Shown in pieces: positions 56,624 through 64,000 of a stretch of DNA of 64,000 nt. A model generated the notes under the pieces. It made no database searches and was not told where the DNA came from. It was given only the letters and a program-made list of their open reading frames with translations. Numbering within the stretch: the first letter of the stretch is position 1; each line of letters opens with the position of its first letter. The stretch is from Gynuella sp. (lineage in GTDB: Bacteria > Pseudomonadota > Gammaproteobacteria > Pseudomonadales > Natronospirillaceae), in assembly GCA_028282465.1 (NCBI GenBank), contig JANQHX010000052.1, forward strand, positions 83,094 through 147,093. Reading direction: 5' to 3'. The position numbers and the translations under genes are program-made.

Positions 56624-59007
56624 TGAAAGCTATTTCCTGTTTTCATTGCGGTTTACCCGTTACCAATGACAACTTCAGAATTGAAATTGCGGGTAAACTT
56701 GAGCCTATGTGCTGCCCAGGTTGTAGAGCAGCAGCACAAGCAATTCATGCTTGTGGACTCGACCAGTATTACCAGTTTCGGACTGCGCTCAACGAAAATC
56801 CTGAACAGATTTCTCAAGATCAGAAGCATCGGTTCAAGCTATATGATCGCGAAGAAGTTAAGAAGGATTTCGTATTTGAGACAAACGATGAAGTTACGTT
56901 AATTAAACTGTTTGTTGAAGGCATTACTTGTGCTGCTTGCGTTTGGCTGATAGAAAAGCGTCTTAACCAACTAGAAAGTGTTGTCAGCGCCACAGTAAAC
57001 CTAACAAATCATTCAGCGCAAATTCGCTTCAACCATAACGACATTGAAATATCTGAGCTATTTAGCATTATTCACGAACTTGGTTATGTTCCCCGGCCCT
57101 ATCGACGTGATGCTCAACATGAACATCTATCAAAAACACGGAAAGATTTCTTAACCCGCATTGGCATTGCAGGCATTGGTATGATGCAGGTAATGATGAA
57201 TGCTGTTGCCATTTACATTGGAACCATTGAATGGCATCACGAAAACCTGTTGCGTTGGGCTAGCTTAGTTCTCACTCTCCCCGTCATCTTTTACTCAGCA
57301 GTGCCTTTTTTTAAAGCTGCTTTGAGGGATCTTCAGACTCGCCATCTCACCATGGACGTACCTGTGTCACTTGCAATCATTGCCGCATTTATCGCGTCTT
57401 GTCTCGCAACTTTTACACAGTCTGGTGAAGTCTTTTTTGAATCCGTTGTCATGTTTACCTTCTTCTTATTGGTTGGAAGGTTTTTAGAGTTTCAAGCTCG
57501 ACAAAAAGCCCATTCCAGCAACGAAAATCTATTAGATCTGTTGCCAGTTACGGTACATAGAGTGACGTCAGAACAGACTGAAGAGGTTTCAATCAGCGAC
57601 GTCAAAGTTGATGATGTTATTCAAATTATGCCTGGGGAAACCATTGCTATTGATGGTAAGGTTGTAAATGGCACCAGTTCAGTGAATGAATCCAGTTTAA
57701 CTGGCGAATTTGAACCTGTCAGAAAAACCAAAGGTGATGCTGTAAGAACGGGGTCTATCAACGCAGATGGTTTGCTGCAAGTTAAAGTAAATGCCGTGGG
57801 GCCAGACAGCTCTTTGTCAATCATGATGAAACTGTTAGATAGAAGTGCAGCGGAAAAACCGGCGATCGTCGGTCTTGCGGATAAAATAGCGAGCTACTTT
57901 GTGGCTTTGGTTTTATTACTTACCATTGCTACTTTCAGTTATTGGCATTTAGTCGGGTCTGAAGAAGCGTTTTGGATTGCATTGTCAGTGCTCGTGGTTA
58001 CCTGTCCTTGTGCCTTGTCTCTGGCAACACCTGTTGCGTTAGCGACCGCCACCACCACCTTAAAACGAATTGGGGTTCTGCCAACCAGAGGATTTGCAAT
58101 AAATGCTTTAGCCAAAGCAACGGATGTCATTTTTGATAAAACCGGCACCCTAACCAATGGACACTTTGATTTTGTAAAAACCGAGCTGGAAACTGATGAA
58201 TATGCGTTGGTCTTGGCAGCCTCGCTACAACAATTTAGTGAGCACCCCATTGCTAAGGCATTTACAAGAAAAGTTCCAAAGCCGCATTTGATAACTGTGG
58301 TCGACGCCGAAGTTACTCAAGGTATGGGAGTCAGAGGTACCATTAACCACATCGAATACCGAATTGGCTCAGCAGAGTTTTGCTCCTCAAACTTATCGCC
58401 ACCAGACACCAATTTATGGGTCTGCCTTTATAACTGTTCAGAACAAAAAGTTATTCAATGGTTTCAGCTTGAAGACTTAATCCGCACCGACGCATCGTTA
58501 GCTTTGACTAGCTTAACTGAATTGGGATTAGTGAATCATATGTTAACGGGTGACCGATCCAATAAGGCCCAGAGCACAGCTGAACAACTTGGGTTAACTC
58601 AATATCAGGCGGGTCAAAAACCTGAGGATAAGGTATCTTACGTTAGCCATTTGCAATCCCAAGGTTCAAAAGTCTTAATGCTCGGAGACGGTATTAATGA
58701 TGCACCAGTGTTAGCAAAGGCAGATGTCAGTGTCGCCATGGCCAATGGAACTGAACTAGCCAAACACAGTTCAGATATATTGCTACTCAACAATCATCTA
58801 GAGCGTGTTCCTATGGCAGTGAAGTTGAGCAGAAAGGCTTATCGAATAGTGGCTCAAAATTTAAGCTGGGCATTGATGTATAATCTTTCTGCTTTACCAC
58901 TGGCAATGGCAGGGCTGATCACACCCTGGATGGCAGCAATCGGCATGTCATTGAGTTCATTATTGGTGGTGTTAAATGCATTGAGACTCAATAAAAAAGA
59001 GGTATAG
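56623..59007 (+). CDS. ccoI: Copper-transporting P-type ATPase CcoI (FixI)
   Basis: A 794-residue P1B ATPase exporting Cu for the cbb3 active site. The N-terminus has Cys-rich elements (CFHCGLPV; CCPGC), then a heavy-metal-associated domain with GITCAACVWLIEK near 104. Core motifs: TCPCALSLATP near 460 (membrane CPC), DKTGTLTNG near 506 (phosphorylated Asp), HPIAKAF near 540, GDGINDAPVLAKAD near 688. Overlaps ccoH by one base. Confidence 0.95.
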   Translation: MKAISCFHCGLPVTNDNFRIEIAGKLEPMCCPGCRAAAQAIHACGLDQYYQFRTALNENPEQISQDQKHRFKLYDREEVKKDFVFETNDEVTLIKLFVEGITCAACVWLIEKRLNQLESVVSATVNLTNHSAQIRFNHNDIEISELFSIIHELGYVPRPYRRDAQHEHLSKTRKDFLTRIGIAGIGMMQVMMNAVAIYIGTIEWHHENLLRWASLVLTLPVIFYSAVPFFKAALRDLQTRHLTMDVPVSLAIIAAFIASCLATFTQSGEVFFESVVMFTFFLLVGRFLEFQARQKAHSSNENLLDLLPVTVHRVTSEQTEEVSISDVKVDDVIQIMPGETIAIDGKVVNGTSSVNESSLTGEFEPVRKTKGDAVRTGSINADGLLQVKVNAVGPDSSLSIMMKLLDRSAAEKPAIVGLADKIASYFVALVLLLTIATFSYWHLVGSEEAFWIALSVLVVTCPCALSLATPVALATATTTLKRIGVLPTRGFAINALAKATDVIFDKTGTLTNGHFDFVKTELETDEYALVLAASLQQFSEHPIAKAFTRKVPKPHLITVVDAEVTQGMGVRGTINHIEYRIGSAEFCSSNLSPPDTNLWVCLYNCSEQKVIQWFQLEDLIRTDASLALTSLTELGLVNHMLTGDRSNKAQSTAEQLGLTQYQAGQKPEDKVSYVSHLQSQGSKVLMLGDGINDAPVLAKADVSVAMANGTELAKHSSDILLLNNHLERVPMAVKLSRKAYRIVAQNLSWALMYNLSALPLAMAGLITPWMAAIGMSLSSLLVVLNALRLNKKEV

Positions 59008-59016
59008 CGAGACGCA

Positions 59017-59211
59017 ATGGATGTTCTTTTTCTATTAATTCCAGTTTCTATCGTCTTTCTATCTCTCGCAGTCACAGCATTAATGTGGTCGATTAAAAGC
59101 GGCCAGTACGATGACCTCGATAGCCCGGCCCATCAAATCCTCTTCGATGATGATGATGATTTAATGCCTGATTCCAAAGAGTCGTCTAAACAATCGAAAT
59201 CTAATGATTGA
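59017..59211 (+). CDS. ccoS: cbb3 oxidase assembly protein CcoS (FixS)
   Basis: A 64-residue protein with one membrane helix (about 4-26; LLIPVSIVFLSLAVTALMW), then SIKSGQYDDLDSPAHQILFDDD, the CcoS signature. Needed to insert cofactors in the oxidase. Overlaps the TauE/SafE-like gene by 8 bases. Confidence 0.93.
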   Translation: MDVLFLLIPVSIVFLSLAVTALMWSIKSGQYDDLDSPAHQILFDDDDDLMPDSKESSKQSKSND

Positions 59212-59857
59212 AATCTGGCTCTCCGCATTTTTTGTTGGGCTACTGGGAGCAGGGCATTGCCTTGGCATGTGCGGTGGAATAACCCTAGCTATCGGTTTAA
59301 ACAAAACTCCAACTCATTATCAATTCTTCTACCACCTAGGGAGAATTCTTTCTTATTCATTTATTGGGCTCATATTTGGTTCATTAGGGCTGTGGTTACC
59401 CACCGATTTTGGGCCGGTTATGAGGCTAGTCTCTGGTATTTTGCTTCTGCTTCTTGGATTTTATCTAGCGGATTGGTGGAAAGCATTGGCATGGTTAGAG
59501 AACGCCGGAAGTGTGGTTTGGCGGTACATTACACCTTTGGCTAAGCAGCTGGTGCCTATTACATCTTTGAAAAAAGCAATATCAGCAGGAGTTTTATGGG
59601 GCTGGTTGCCTTGTGGTCTTGTTTATTCAGTGCTGAGTTTAGGTATCGCAACCGGCACACCTCTGCTTTCTGCCTCTACAATGGCATTTTTTGGAATTGG
59701 AACCCTACCCGCTTTAATTTTGGCCACCAGCTCAGCACAACTCCTTCAACGGTTTTTAAAAGCGCATTCTACACGAATAGTATTAGCCCTATTGGTCATC
59801 GCTTCTGGTCTTTGGACCCTCTACGGCGCTTGGCAGATGATGAGCATGGGTCATTGA
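59204..59857 (+). CDS. TauE/SafE-like membrane protein linked to cbb3 assembly
   Basis: A 217-residue protein with about six membrane segments. AGHCLGMCGGITLAIG near residue 16 and GWLPCGLVYSVL near 133 carry paired Cys/Met residues that suggest metal handling. Members next to ccoS are annotated as sulfite exporter TauE/SafE, but a role in copper supply is plausible from context (inference). Confidence 0.85.
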   Translation: MIEIWLSAFFVGLLGAGHCLGMCGGITLAIGLNKTPTHYQFFYHLGRILSYSFIGLIFGSLGLWLPTDFGPVMRLVSGILLLLLGFYLADWWKALAWLENAGSVVWRYITPLAKQLVPITSLKKAISAGVLWGWLPCGLVYSVLSLGIATGTPLLSASTMAFFGIGTLPALILATSSAQLLQRFLKAHSTRIVLALLVIASGLWTLYGAWQMMSMGH

Positions 59858-59969
59858 TAAAAACCCTGAACTCACAGAAATGGAGTTAAAATCGCCGACC
59901 AACAGATCAGCTAGCAAAGAGAAAATAGCCTCAGTTCAAGAGAAAACCTGATAAACAGAGAGAACAGAC

Positions 59970-60551
59970 ATGGACTACATTTTCGGGTACGGAAGTCTAA
60001 TATGCGCGGAAAGCAGATCACGGACAGGTGTTACAGGATCCGCTTACGCTGCTCGAGTAAAAGGAATTAAAAGGGGCTGGGTAGTGCCTGTTGAAGATGG
60101 ACACACTGTATTAGGTGCAGTGAAAGACTCTGATGCAATCTGCAATGGTGTGATATTTGAGGTCAATGATGAAAACCTCATGAAGTTTGACCATAGAGAA
60201 AAAGAATACAGTCGACTCCAGCTCAACATTCAAAACATTGACACCACGATGGAACTTGACTCCCAAAGCCGAGTTTGGACTTATGTGGGTGATGAGTTTC
60301 GACCTCCCTGTCAAAAGTTACCCATCGCTCAGAGCTATCTGGACGTCATCATTAACGGAAGCCTAACCTTTGGGGAGGATTTCCTTAGGGAATTTGTCAA
60401 AACAACAGATTACTGGCTGCATTTTTTAAATGACAGGAGCAACCCAGTTTACCCTAGAGCAATGACCAGAACGGATCATCATCAACATTTCGATACTCTC
60501 CTGGAGAGCTTATTAGGGGCATTTAACCCATTACCACATAAAACCGAATAA
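59970..60551 (+). CDS. Gamma-glutamylcyclotransferase-like (AIG2-like) protein
   Basis: A 193-residue protein opening with IFGYGSLIC, the glycine-rich site of the gamma-glutamylcyclotransferase fold; FDHREKEYSRLQ near 75 supplies a candidate catalytic Glu. C-terminal extension about 110-193 is helical. Members split gamma-glutamyl peptides or act on glutathione-like compounds. Inside the cbb3 island but with no known link to it. Confidence 0.78.
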   Translation: MDYIFGYGSLICAESRSRTGVTGSAYAARVKGIKRGWVVPVEDGHTVLGAVKDSDAICNGVIFEVNDENLMKFDHREKEYSRLQLNIQNIDTTMELDSQSRVWTYVGDEFRPPCQKLPIAQSYLDVIINGSLTFGEDFLREFVKTTDYWLHFLNDRSNPVYPRAMTRTDHHQHFDTLLESLLGAFNPLPHKTE

Positions 60552-60733
60552 AAAGTTTGCTTTCATGAATTACTAATCTAAAAAAGGTAACTTTTTTTGC
60601 TTCCAGTATTAATAAAAGATCTATTGTTCGTTTAGGTATTGTGATAAAGCCTAATTGTTCTAAAGAAAATGGGCACTTTTTCCGATATTTAACGTAATAG
60701 AGAAGGTAATGGGTAAGCAGTAAGAAGTGGGTT

Positions 60734-61249
60734 ATGGGTATTTGTGCATCTGAACTGAAAGATCTGGTAATCAAGCCAACATTAGAAAGCTTAGGAGTTT
60801 GGTCAGAGTCGGCTGAATCACTAATATTAGCCACCGCCGCTCAAGAATCTAATGGAGGCTATCATTTGTCACCCGATGACGAGCATCTCGGTATTTTTCA
60901 AATCACCCCCGAAACACACCAAAGGGTGTGGGATCACTATTTGGTACATGACCCAGACTTGGCGAGTAAAGTTCGCGGCTTTGCCAGCCAACGAGAGTTT
61001 CTGCAACACCCCCATTTAGAGCTGATTACCAACTTGTCTTACGCCACAGCGATTGCATGGCTTATCTATCAGGAAAGCAACATCGAACTTCCTGATGCTG
61101 CCAATCTGGAGGAGATGGCTAACATATGGCAACAGTGTTTCCACCCGAATCAGGCCCGCAGCCTAGAACAGTTCATCAGCAACGCTAATTCTTATGTTAG
61201 CGTCAATAACATTAAGAAAGATGACCCAAAAAACCCTCTAGCGGCCTGA
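60734..61249 (+). CDS. Lysozyme-like protein similar to phage hydrolase-like proteins
   Basis: A 171-residue protein without signal peptide. ILATAAQESNGGYHL has a candidate catalytic Glu near residue 38 in the lysozyme-like style; LGIFQITPETHQRVWDHYL follows, then NLSYATAIAWLIYQES. This order resembles small proteins coded by marine phages and some bacteria (recalled, not searched). Without a signal peptide it may be cytoplasmic or need a holin or other route. No other phage gene is near. Function unproven. Confidence 0.6.
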   Translation: MGICASELKDLVIKPTLESLGVWSESAESLILATAAQESNGGYHLSPDDEHLGIFQITPETHQRVWDHYLVHDPDLASKVRGFASQREFLQHPHLELITNLSYATAIAWLIYQESNIELPDAANLEEMANIWQQCFHPNQARSLEQFISNANSYVSVNNIKKDDPKNPLAA

Positions 61250-61299
61250 TCAAAAATCAGTCTAATTGTCGTAGTTTCCATTTACAGCTTCAAAGTAAA

Positions 61300-61325
61300 G
61301 TGATAGAAAGCGCATCCTCTATCAC
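61300..61325 (+). other. Hairpin in the leader of ttcA
   Basis: GTGATAGA (61300-61307) / TCTATCAC (61318-61325), a perfect 8-bp stem with a 10-base loop. It ends 23 bases before the ttcA start. No T-run, so it is probably not a terminator; could affect ttcA translation or mRNA stability. Confidence 0.4.
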
Positions 61326-61348
61326 TCTCCAGGCCAACAGTAAGTTCG

Positions 61349-62290
61349 ATGAAAGACCTCAGCAAGAAAGACAAAACCGAATTCAATAAACTTCAAAAGC
61401 GCTTGAGGCGGGAAGTTGGCAAAGCTATCGAAGACTACAACATGATTGAAGATGGTGATCGAGTCATGGTGTGTCTATCTGGAGGTAAGGATTCGTACAC
61501 AATGCTTGATGTGTTGTTAGGCCTTCAAAAGAGTGCACCGGTTAACTTTGAGATTATTGCTGTCAACCTTGATCAAAAACAGCCCGGATTTCCAGAGCAC
61601 ATTCTCCCAGACTATTTAAAAAGTATTGAAGTACCTTTTCATATTTTGGAGCGAGATACTTATAGCATCGTTCAAGATACGGTTCCAGAAGGCAAAACAA
61701 CCTGTGGAATCTGTTCCCGACTCAGGAGAGGCACTTTATATGCGTTTGCTGAAAAAATTGGCGCAACCAAAGTTGCCCTGGGTCATCACCGGGATGACAT
61801 CATTGAAACCCTGTTTTTAAACCTATTTTTTGGTGGCAAACTCAAAGCTATGCCGCCGAAATTATTGGCAGACTCTGGACGTAACATCCTGATTCGACCC
61901 ATGGCTTACTGCAAAGAATCAGATATAGAAAACTACGCGACGATAAAAGAATTTCCCATTATTCCCTGTAATCTTTGTGGGTCACAAGAAAACCTCCAAA
62001 GACAGAATATAAAAGCCATGCTCAAAGACTGGGATAAACAATATCCCGGAAGATCTGAAATCATGTTCAGAGCGATTCAAAATGTTGCTCCGTCTCAACT
62101 TGCAGACGGACAGCTCTTCGATTTCAAAGGCCTCGCCATTAATGGAATATCGACAACCGAAATTGATGAAACGGGGCCAATGAGTCCTCTAGCTCAAACA
62201 CATGTTAATTCTTGGTTGCCAACGAATAGTGGCGACAATAAAAACCCTAATAATATTGAGTTTACTGGTGAAGAAATTTTATCTGTTTAG
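61349..62290 (+). CDS. ttcA: tRNA 2-thiocytidine(32) synthetase TtcA
   Basis: A 313-residue iron-sulfur tRNA-thiolation enzyme. PP-loop [10 protein letters not shown] near 46, Cys pairs TTCGICSRL near 121 and IPCNLCGSQ near 209, and [14 protein letters not shown] near 151, all diagnostic of TtcA. C-terminal tail about 265-313 is longer than the E. coli core and looks disordered. Confidence 0.95.
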   Translation: MKDLSKKDKTEFNKLQKRLRREVGKAIEDYNMIEDGDRVMVCLSGGKDSYTMLDVLLGLQKSAPVNFEIIAVNLDQKQPGFPEHILPDYLKSIEVPFHILERDTYSIVQDTVPEGKTTCGICSRLRRGTLYAFAEKIGATKVALGHHRDDIIETLFLNLFFGGKLKAMPPKLLADSGRNILIRPMAYCKESDIENYATIKEFPIIPCNLCGSQENLQRQNIKAMLKDWDKQYPGRSEIMFRAIQNVAPSQLADGQLFDFKGLAINGISTTEIDETGPMSPLAQTHVNSWLPTNSGDNKNPNNIEFTGEEILSV

Positions 62291-62385
62291 CGCCTATATA
62301 CCCTCTATTTCTTGAGTGTTTTTGTCAGGCATTAAGATGTTTTTAAAAACAAACAGCACAAGATTGAACCAATCCGAAAGAAACA

Positions 62386-62399
62386 TTGATGTTTTTCAA
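62386..62399 (+). promoter_or_regulatory. FNR/ANR-like box upstream of fnr (9 of 10)
   Basis: TTGAT-GTTT-TTCAA differs from TTGAT-N4-ATCAA at one position. It is 68 bases before the fnr ATG. Possible -10 elements are TACGAT (62416-62421) and CATAAT (62430-62435). This suggests autoregulation, as in E. coli. Confidence 0.55.
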
Positions 62400-62467
62400 T
62401 TGCACGCTAGCAATTTACGATTAGAAAACCATAATAGAGCTAAATCATTTTATCGGGCAGAAGATTC

Positions 62468-63220
62468 ATGGTAAGTACTGCACATTGCGACAGCTGTAGC
62501 CTACATCCACTATGTCTCCCAATAGGGCTGGATGCCGGTGACCTAGACAAACTGGACTCAATTATTAGAAGAGGCCGTCCAATTCAAAAGGGTGAGCATT
62601 TATATAGGCAGGGTGAGCCTTTCACTTCAGTTTATGCAGTGCGAACCGGAACTCTAAAAACCTATACCTTAACTAATGAAGGCGAAGAACAAATCACTGG
62701 CTTTCATCTAGCAAGTGAATTGGTTGGTTTAAGCAACTTCGATTCTGAAATTTATACCAGCTCGGCAAAAGCGTTAGAAACCACCAACGTCTGTGAGATT
62801 CCATTTGATAGACTTGATGATCTGTCATCTGACCTTCCTGGTTTACGACGTCAGCTTCTTCGTTCCATGGGTAAAGAAATCAGAGACGATCAGCAGATGA
62901 TGATGCTGCTATCTAAGAAAAGCGCTGAAGAGCGTATCGCTTCATTCTTGCTTAATTTAGCTTCCAGATTCAAACGCAGAGGCTTCTCTGACAGAACTTT
63001 CAGATTGAGCATGTCTAGAGCCGATATGGCGAATTATCTTGGGCTGGCCGTTGAAACTGTTAGCAGAGTGTTTACGCGCTTCCAAAAACAAGAGCTCATC
63101 GTAATAGCGGGTAATGCAAAAGAAATCACTATCCATGATCAAGATTCTCTTTGGGATCTGGCAGCTCTGAGTGAAGGCGAACGTCAAGAACTCAACCTTA
63201 TCAGCACTAGTTGCAGCTAG
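62468..63220 (+). CDS. fnr: FNR/ANR oxygen-responsive transcription factor
   Basis: A 250-residue CRP/FNR regulator. N-terminal cluster ligands [10 protein letters not shown] (Cys7, Cys10, Cys16) plus an internal Cys near 118 (TNVCEIPF) fit the O2-labile [4Fe-4S] site. cNMP-like beta-roll about 30-150, dimer helix [19 protein letters not shown] near 160, and [21 protein letters not shown] near 192, whose ExxSR recognition residues read TTGAT sites. Located next to the cbb3 oxidase island it should control. Confidence 0.95.
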   Translation: MVSTAHCDSCSLHPLCLPIGLDAGDLDKLDSIIRRGRPIQKGEHLYRQGEPFTSVYAVRTGTLKTYTLTNEGEEQITGFHLASELVGLSNFDSEIYTSSAKALETTNVCEIPFDRLDDLSSDLPGLRRQLLRSMGKEIRDDQQMMMLLSKKSAEERIASFLLNLASRFKRRGFSDRTFRLSMSRADMANYLGLAVETVSRVFTRFQKQELIVIAGNAKEITIHDQDSLWDLAALSEGERQELNLISTSCS

Positions 63221-63233
63221 CTCTTTTGTTTAT

Positions 63234-63265
63234 AAAGGCCCGAGGTTATCCCTGGGCCTTTTTTA
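63234..63265 (+). terminator. Terminator of fnr
   Basis: AAAGGCCC (63234-63241) / GGGCCTTT (63254-63261), stem extended in part by inner pairs, followed by a T-run. Lies 14 bases past the stop. Confidence 0.85.
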
Positions 63266-63424
63266 TTTCTTTAATTCTAACCTGAACTATCATCCCAACT
63301 TGATCAATCTATTTTCAGGAAATCCTCATCCCTTATCACCTTAACCCTTAGTGTTATTGCTCCAATTTATATCGCACATCTGAAAAATGTGTAGCGCTAA
63401 TAACCCTAGAGTTCATGCATGTAA

Positions 63425-63445
63425 AATATTGTGTGACACAATATT
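63425..63445. promoter_or_regulatory. Perfect palindrome upstream of ccoM
   Basis: AATATTGTG (63425-63433) / CACAATATT (63437-63445) around TGA, 9-bp arms without mismatch. It lies just upstream of the FNR box and about 60 bases before the expected transcription start. Looks like a protein operator; I cannot assign it to a regulator. Confidence 0.5.
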
Positions 63446-63448
63446 AGA

Positions 63449-63462
63449 ATGATCTAAATCAA
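63449..63462 (+). promoter_or_regulatory. FNR/ANR box and promoter of ccoM (9 of 10)
   Basis: ATGAT-CTAA-ATCAA, one mismatch to TTGAT-N4-ATCAA. A -10-like TACACT lies at 63484-63489, so the box centre is near -41, the standard class II FNR activation position. Strongest box in the window by placement. Confidence 0.65.
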
Positions 63463-63519
63463 AAAAAACGACCACTGCTTGCCTACACTTTTCTTACTTA
63501 TCGCAGAGGAGATTAGTGT

Positions 63520-63639
63520 ATGTATTTAGATGTAATTGTTTTCGCAGGATTAGGTACTGTCGGACTTGTTTGTGCATTCATGGGAGGTTGGTTTTATTTC
63601 ATCTATAAGGATGCCCATAAAGAGGATACTTCCAAGTAA
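63520..63639 (+). CDS. ccoM: Small cbb3 oxidase subunit CcoM-like (39 residues)
   Basis: A 39-residue protein: MYLDVIVFAGLGTVGLVC opens a single membrane helix (about 4-28), followed by GWFYFIYKDAHKED. The pattern of a helix, aromatic FYFI and KDAHK tail matches the CcoM subunit described in Pseudomonas stutzeri cbb3 oxidase (from memory). AGGAG sits 8 bases before the ATG. Behind an FNR box. Convergent with nudC, 10 bp apart. Confidence 0.72.
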   Translation: MYLDVIVFAGLGTVGLVCAFMGGWFYFIYKDAHKEDTSK

Positions 63640-63649
63640 ATTTATTTCC

Positions 63650-64000
63650 CTAAGAATCAGACTTTCGACGCGCAATGTAATTATTGATCAACCATCCTGC
63701 TATAGAAAAATCTGGAGCTCGGTAAGGCAAATCATTTATTTCAAACCATTGCGCGTCGGCTATTTCATCTTCTTGAATTTTAATTTCTCCACTTTCCCAT
63801 TCTGCTTCAAAACCCAACATAAGCTGATGCGGAAATGGCCAAGTTTGACTGCCTTTGTACTCCAACCCCTTTAACCTCACACCCACCTCTTCATATACTT
63901 CGCGTACTACCGCCTGTTCAACAGATTCTCCAGGCTCCATAAAGCCAGCAAGAGTGCTGTACATACCGGTATCTTTATGACGATTACCTAAAGCTAGCAG
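63650..64000 (-). CDS. nudC: NADH pyrophosphatase NudC, C-terminal part (cut by window edge)
   Basis: The frame is open to base 64000, so only the last 116 codons are visible. Nudix box [23 protein letters not shown] matches GX5EX7REUXEEXGU, and [11 protein letters not shown] matches the NudC signature SQPWPFPxS/Q. Hydrolyses NADH (and decaps NAD-capped RNA in E. coli). The zinc-binding N-terminal part lies outside. Confidence 0.92.
   Translation of the reverse strand: MLALGNRHKDTGMYSTLAGFMEPGESVEQAVVREVYEEVGVRLKGLEYKGSQTWPFPHQLMLGFEAEWESGEIKIQEDEIADAQWFEINDLPYRAPDFSIAGWLINNYIARRKSDS

Noticed and set aside
1..64000. CRISPR array, insertion sequence, integron or prophage
   Set aside because: No regularly spaced repeats, transposase, integrase, or run of phage structural genes were seen on either strand.

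Overview
This window looks like chromosomal DNA of a marine, aerobic or microaerobic gammaproteobacterium (Oceanospirillales/Cellvibrionales-like) with AT-leaning DNA. The evidence is the gene order aspS-ruvC-ruvA-ruvB-tolQRAB-pal-cpoB-queC-tRNA-Lys, the pair dapA-bamC, a full cbb3 oxidase locus (ccoNOQP-ccoG-ccoHIS) beside an FNR/ANR gene, and a secreted polysaccharidase with CBM6-like modules. I see no insertion sequence, integrase, prophage block or CRISPR array. Almost everything is intact and tightly packed.

Layout. 0.1-2.5 kb: a XylR-type regulator, an FmdB-like protein, two tandem related small secreted proteins, and a likely remnant of an outer-membrane barrel. 2.5-7.5 kb: a complete branched-chain amino acid ABC importer (livJ-H-M-G-F, minus strand). 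7.8-9.8 kb: a membrane protein and an unusual fusion of an M23 peptidase with an alpha/beta hydrolase. 10.0-13.4 kb: ackA-pta (acetate/acetyl-CoA). 13.5-24.5 kb: a periplasmic binding protein, a GH26-like enzyme with three CBM6-like modules, AraC and VOC genes, an ammonium channel, an RND/MMPL exporter and a membrane-anchored thioredoxin. 24.6-29.2 kb: DNA repair and small coupled genes (tag-like, yciH, GIY-YIG), a LysE exporter, nnr and a coiled-coil protein. 29.2-37.1 kb: an outer-membrane barrel, a metallo-hydrolase, bamC-dapA, bcp, perM, tusA, a BepA-like M48 protease and nadA.

37.1-47.3 kb: two identical tRNA-Lys genes, queC, the Tol-Pal envelope system, ruvCAB and aspS. The genes yebC, ybgC and queE, often found in this block in relatives, are absent from it. 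47.6-51.0 kb: an HU-like protein, a lytic transglycosylase, a PilZ-like protein with a coupled 9-codon leader ORF, and a hydrolase.

51.0-64.0 kb is a low-oxygen respiration island: the cbb3 oxidase structural genes (ccoNOQP), its assembly and copper-delivery genes (ccoG, H, I, S and a TauE/SafE-like protein), ttcA, fnr, and a 39-codon gene that looks like the small cbb3 subunit CcoM. FNR-like boxes lie before ccoM and fnr, with weaker ones before ccoN and ccoG, so FNR probably controls the oxidase, its assembly factors and itself. Two other genes sit inside the island: a gamma-glutamylcyclotransferase-like protein and a lysozyme-like protein resembling phage proteins. The window ends inside nudC.

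The least ordinary items are the M23-hydrolase fusion, the short ccoM gene with its FNR box and a perfect upstream palindrome, the long structured ccoN leader, the leader ORF coupled to the PilZ-like gene, the orphan lysozyme-like gene, and the decayed barrel fragment beside the tandem small secreted proteins.
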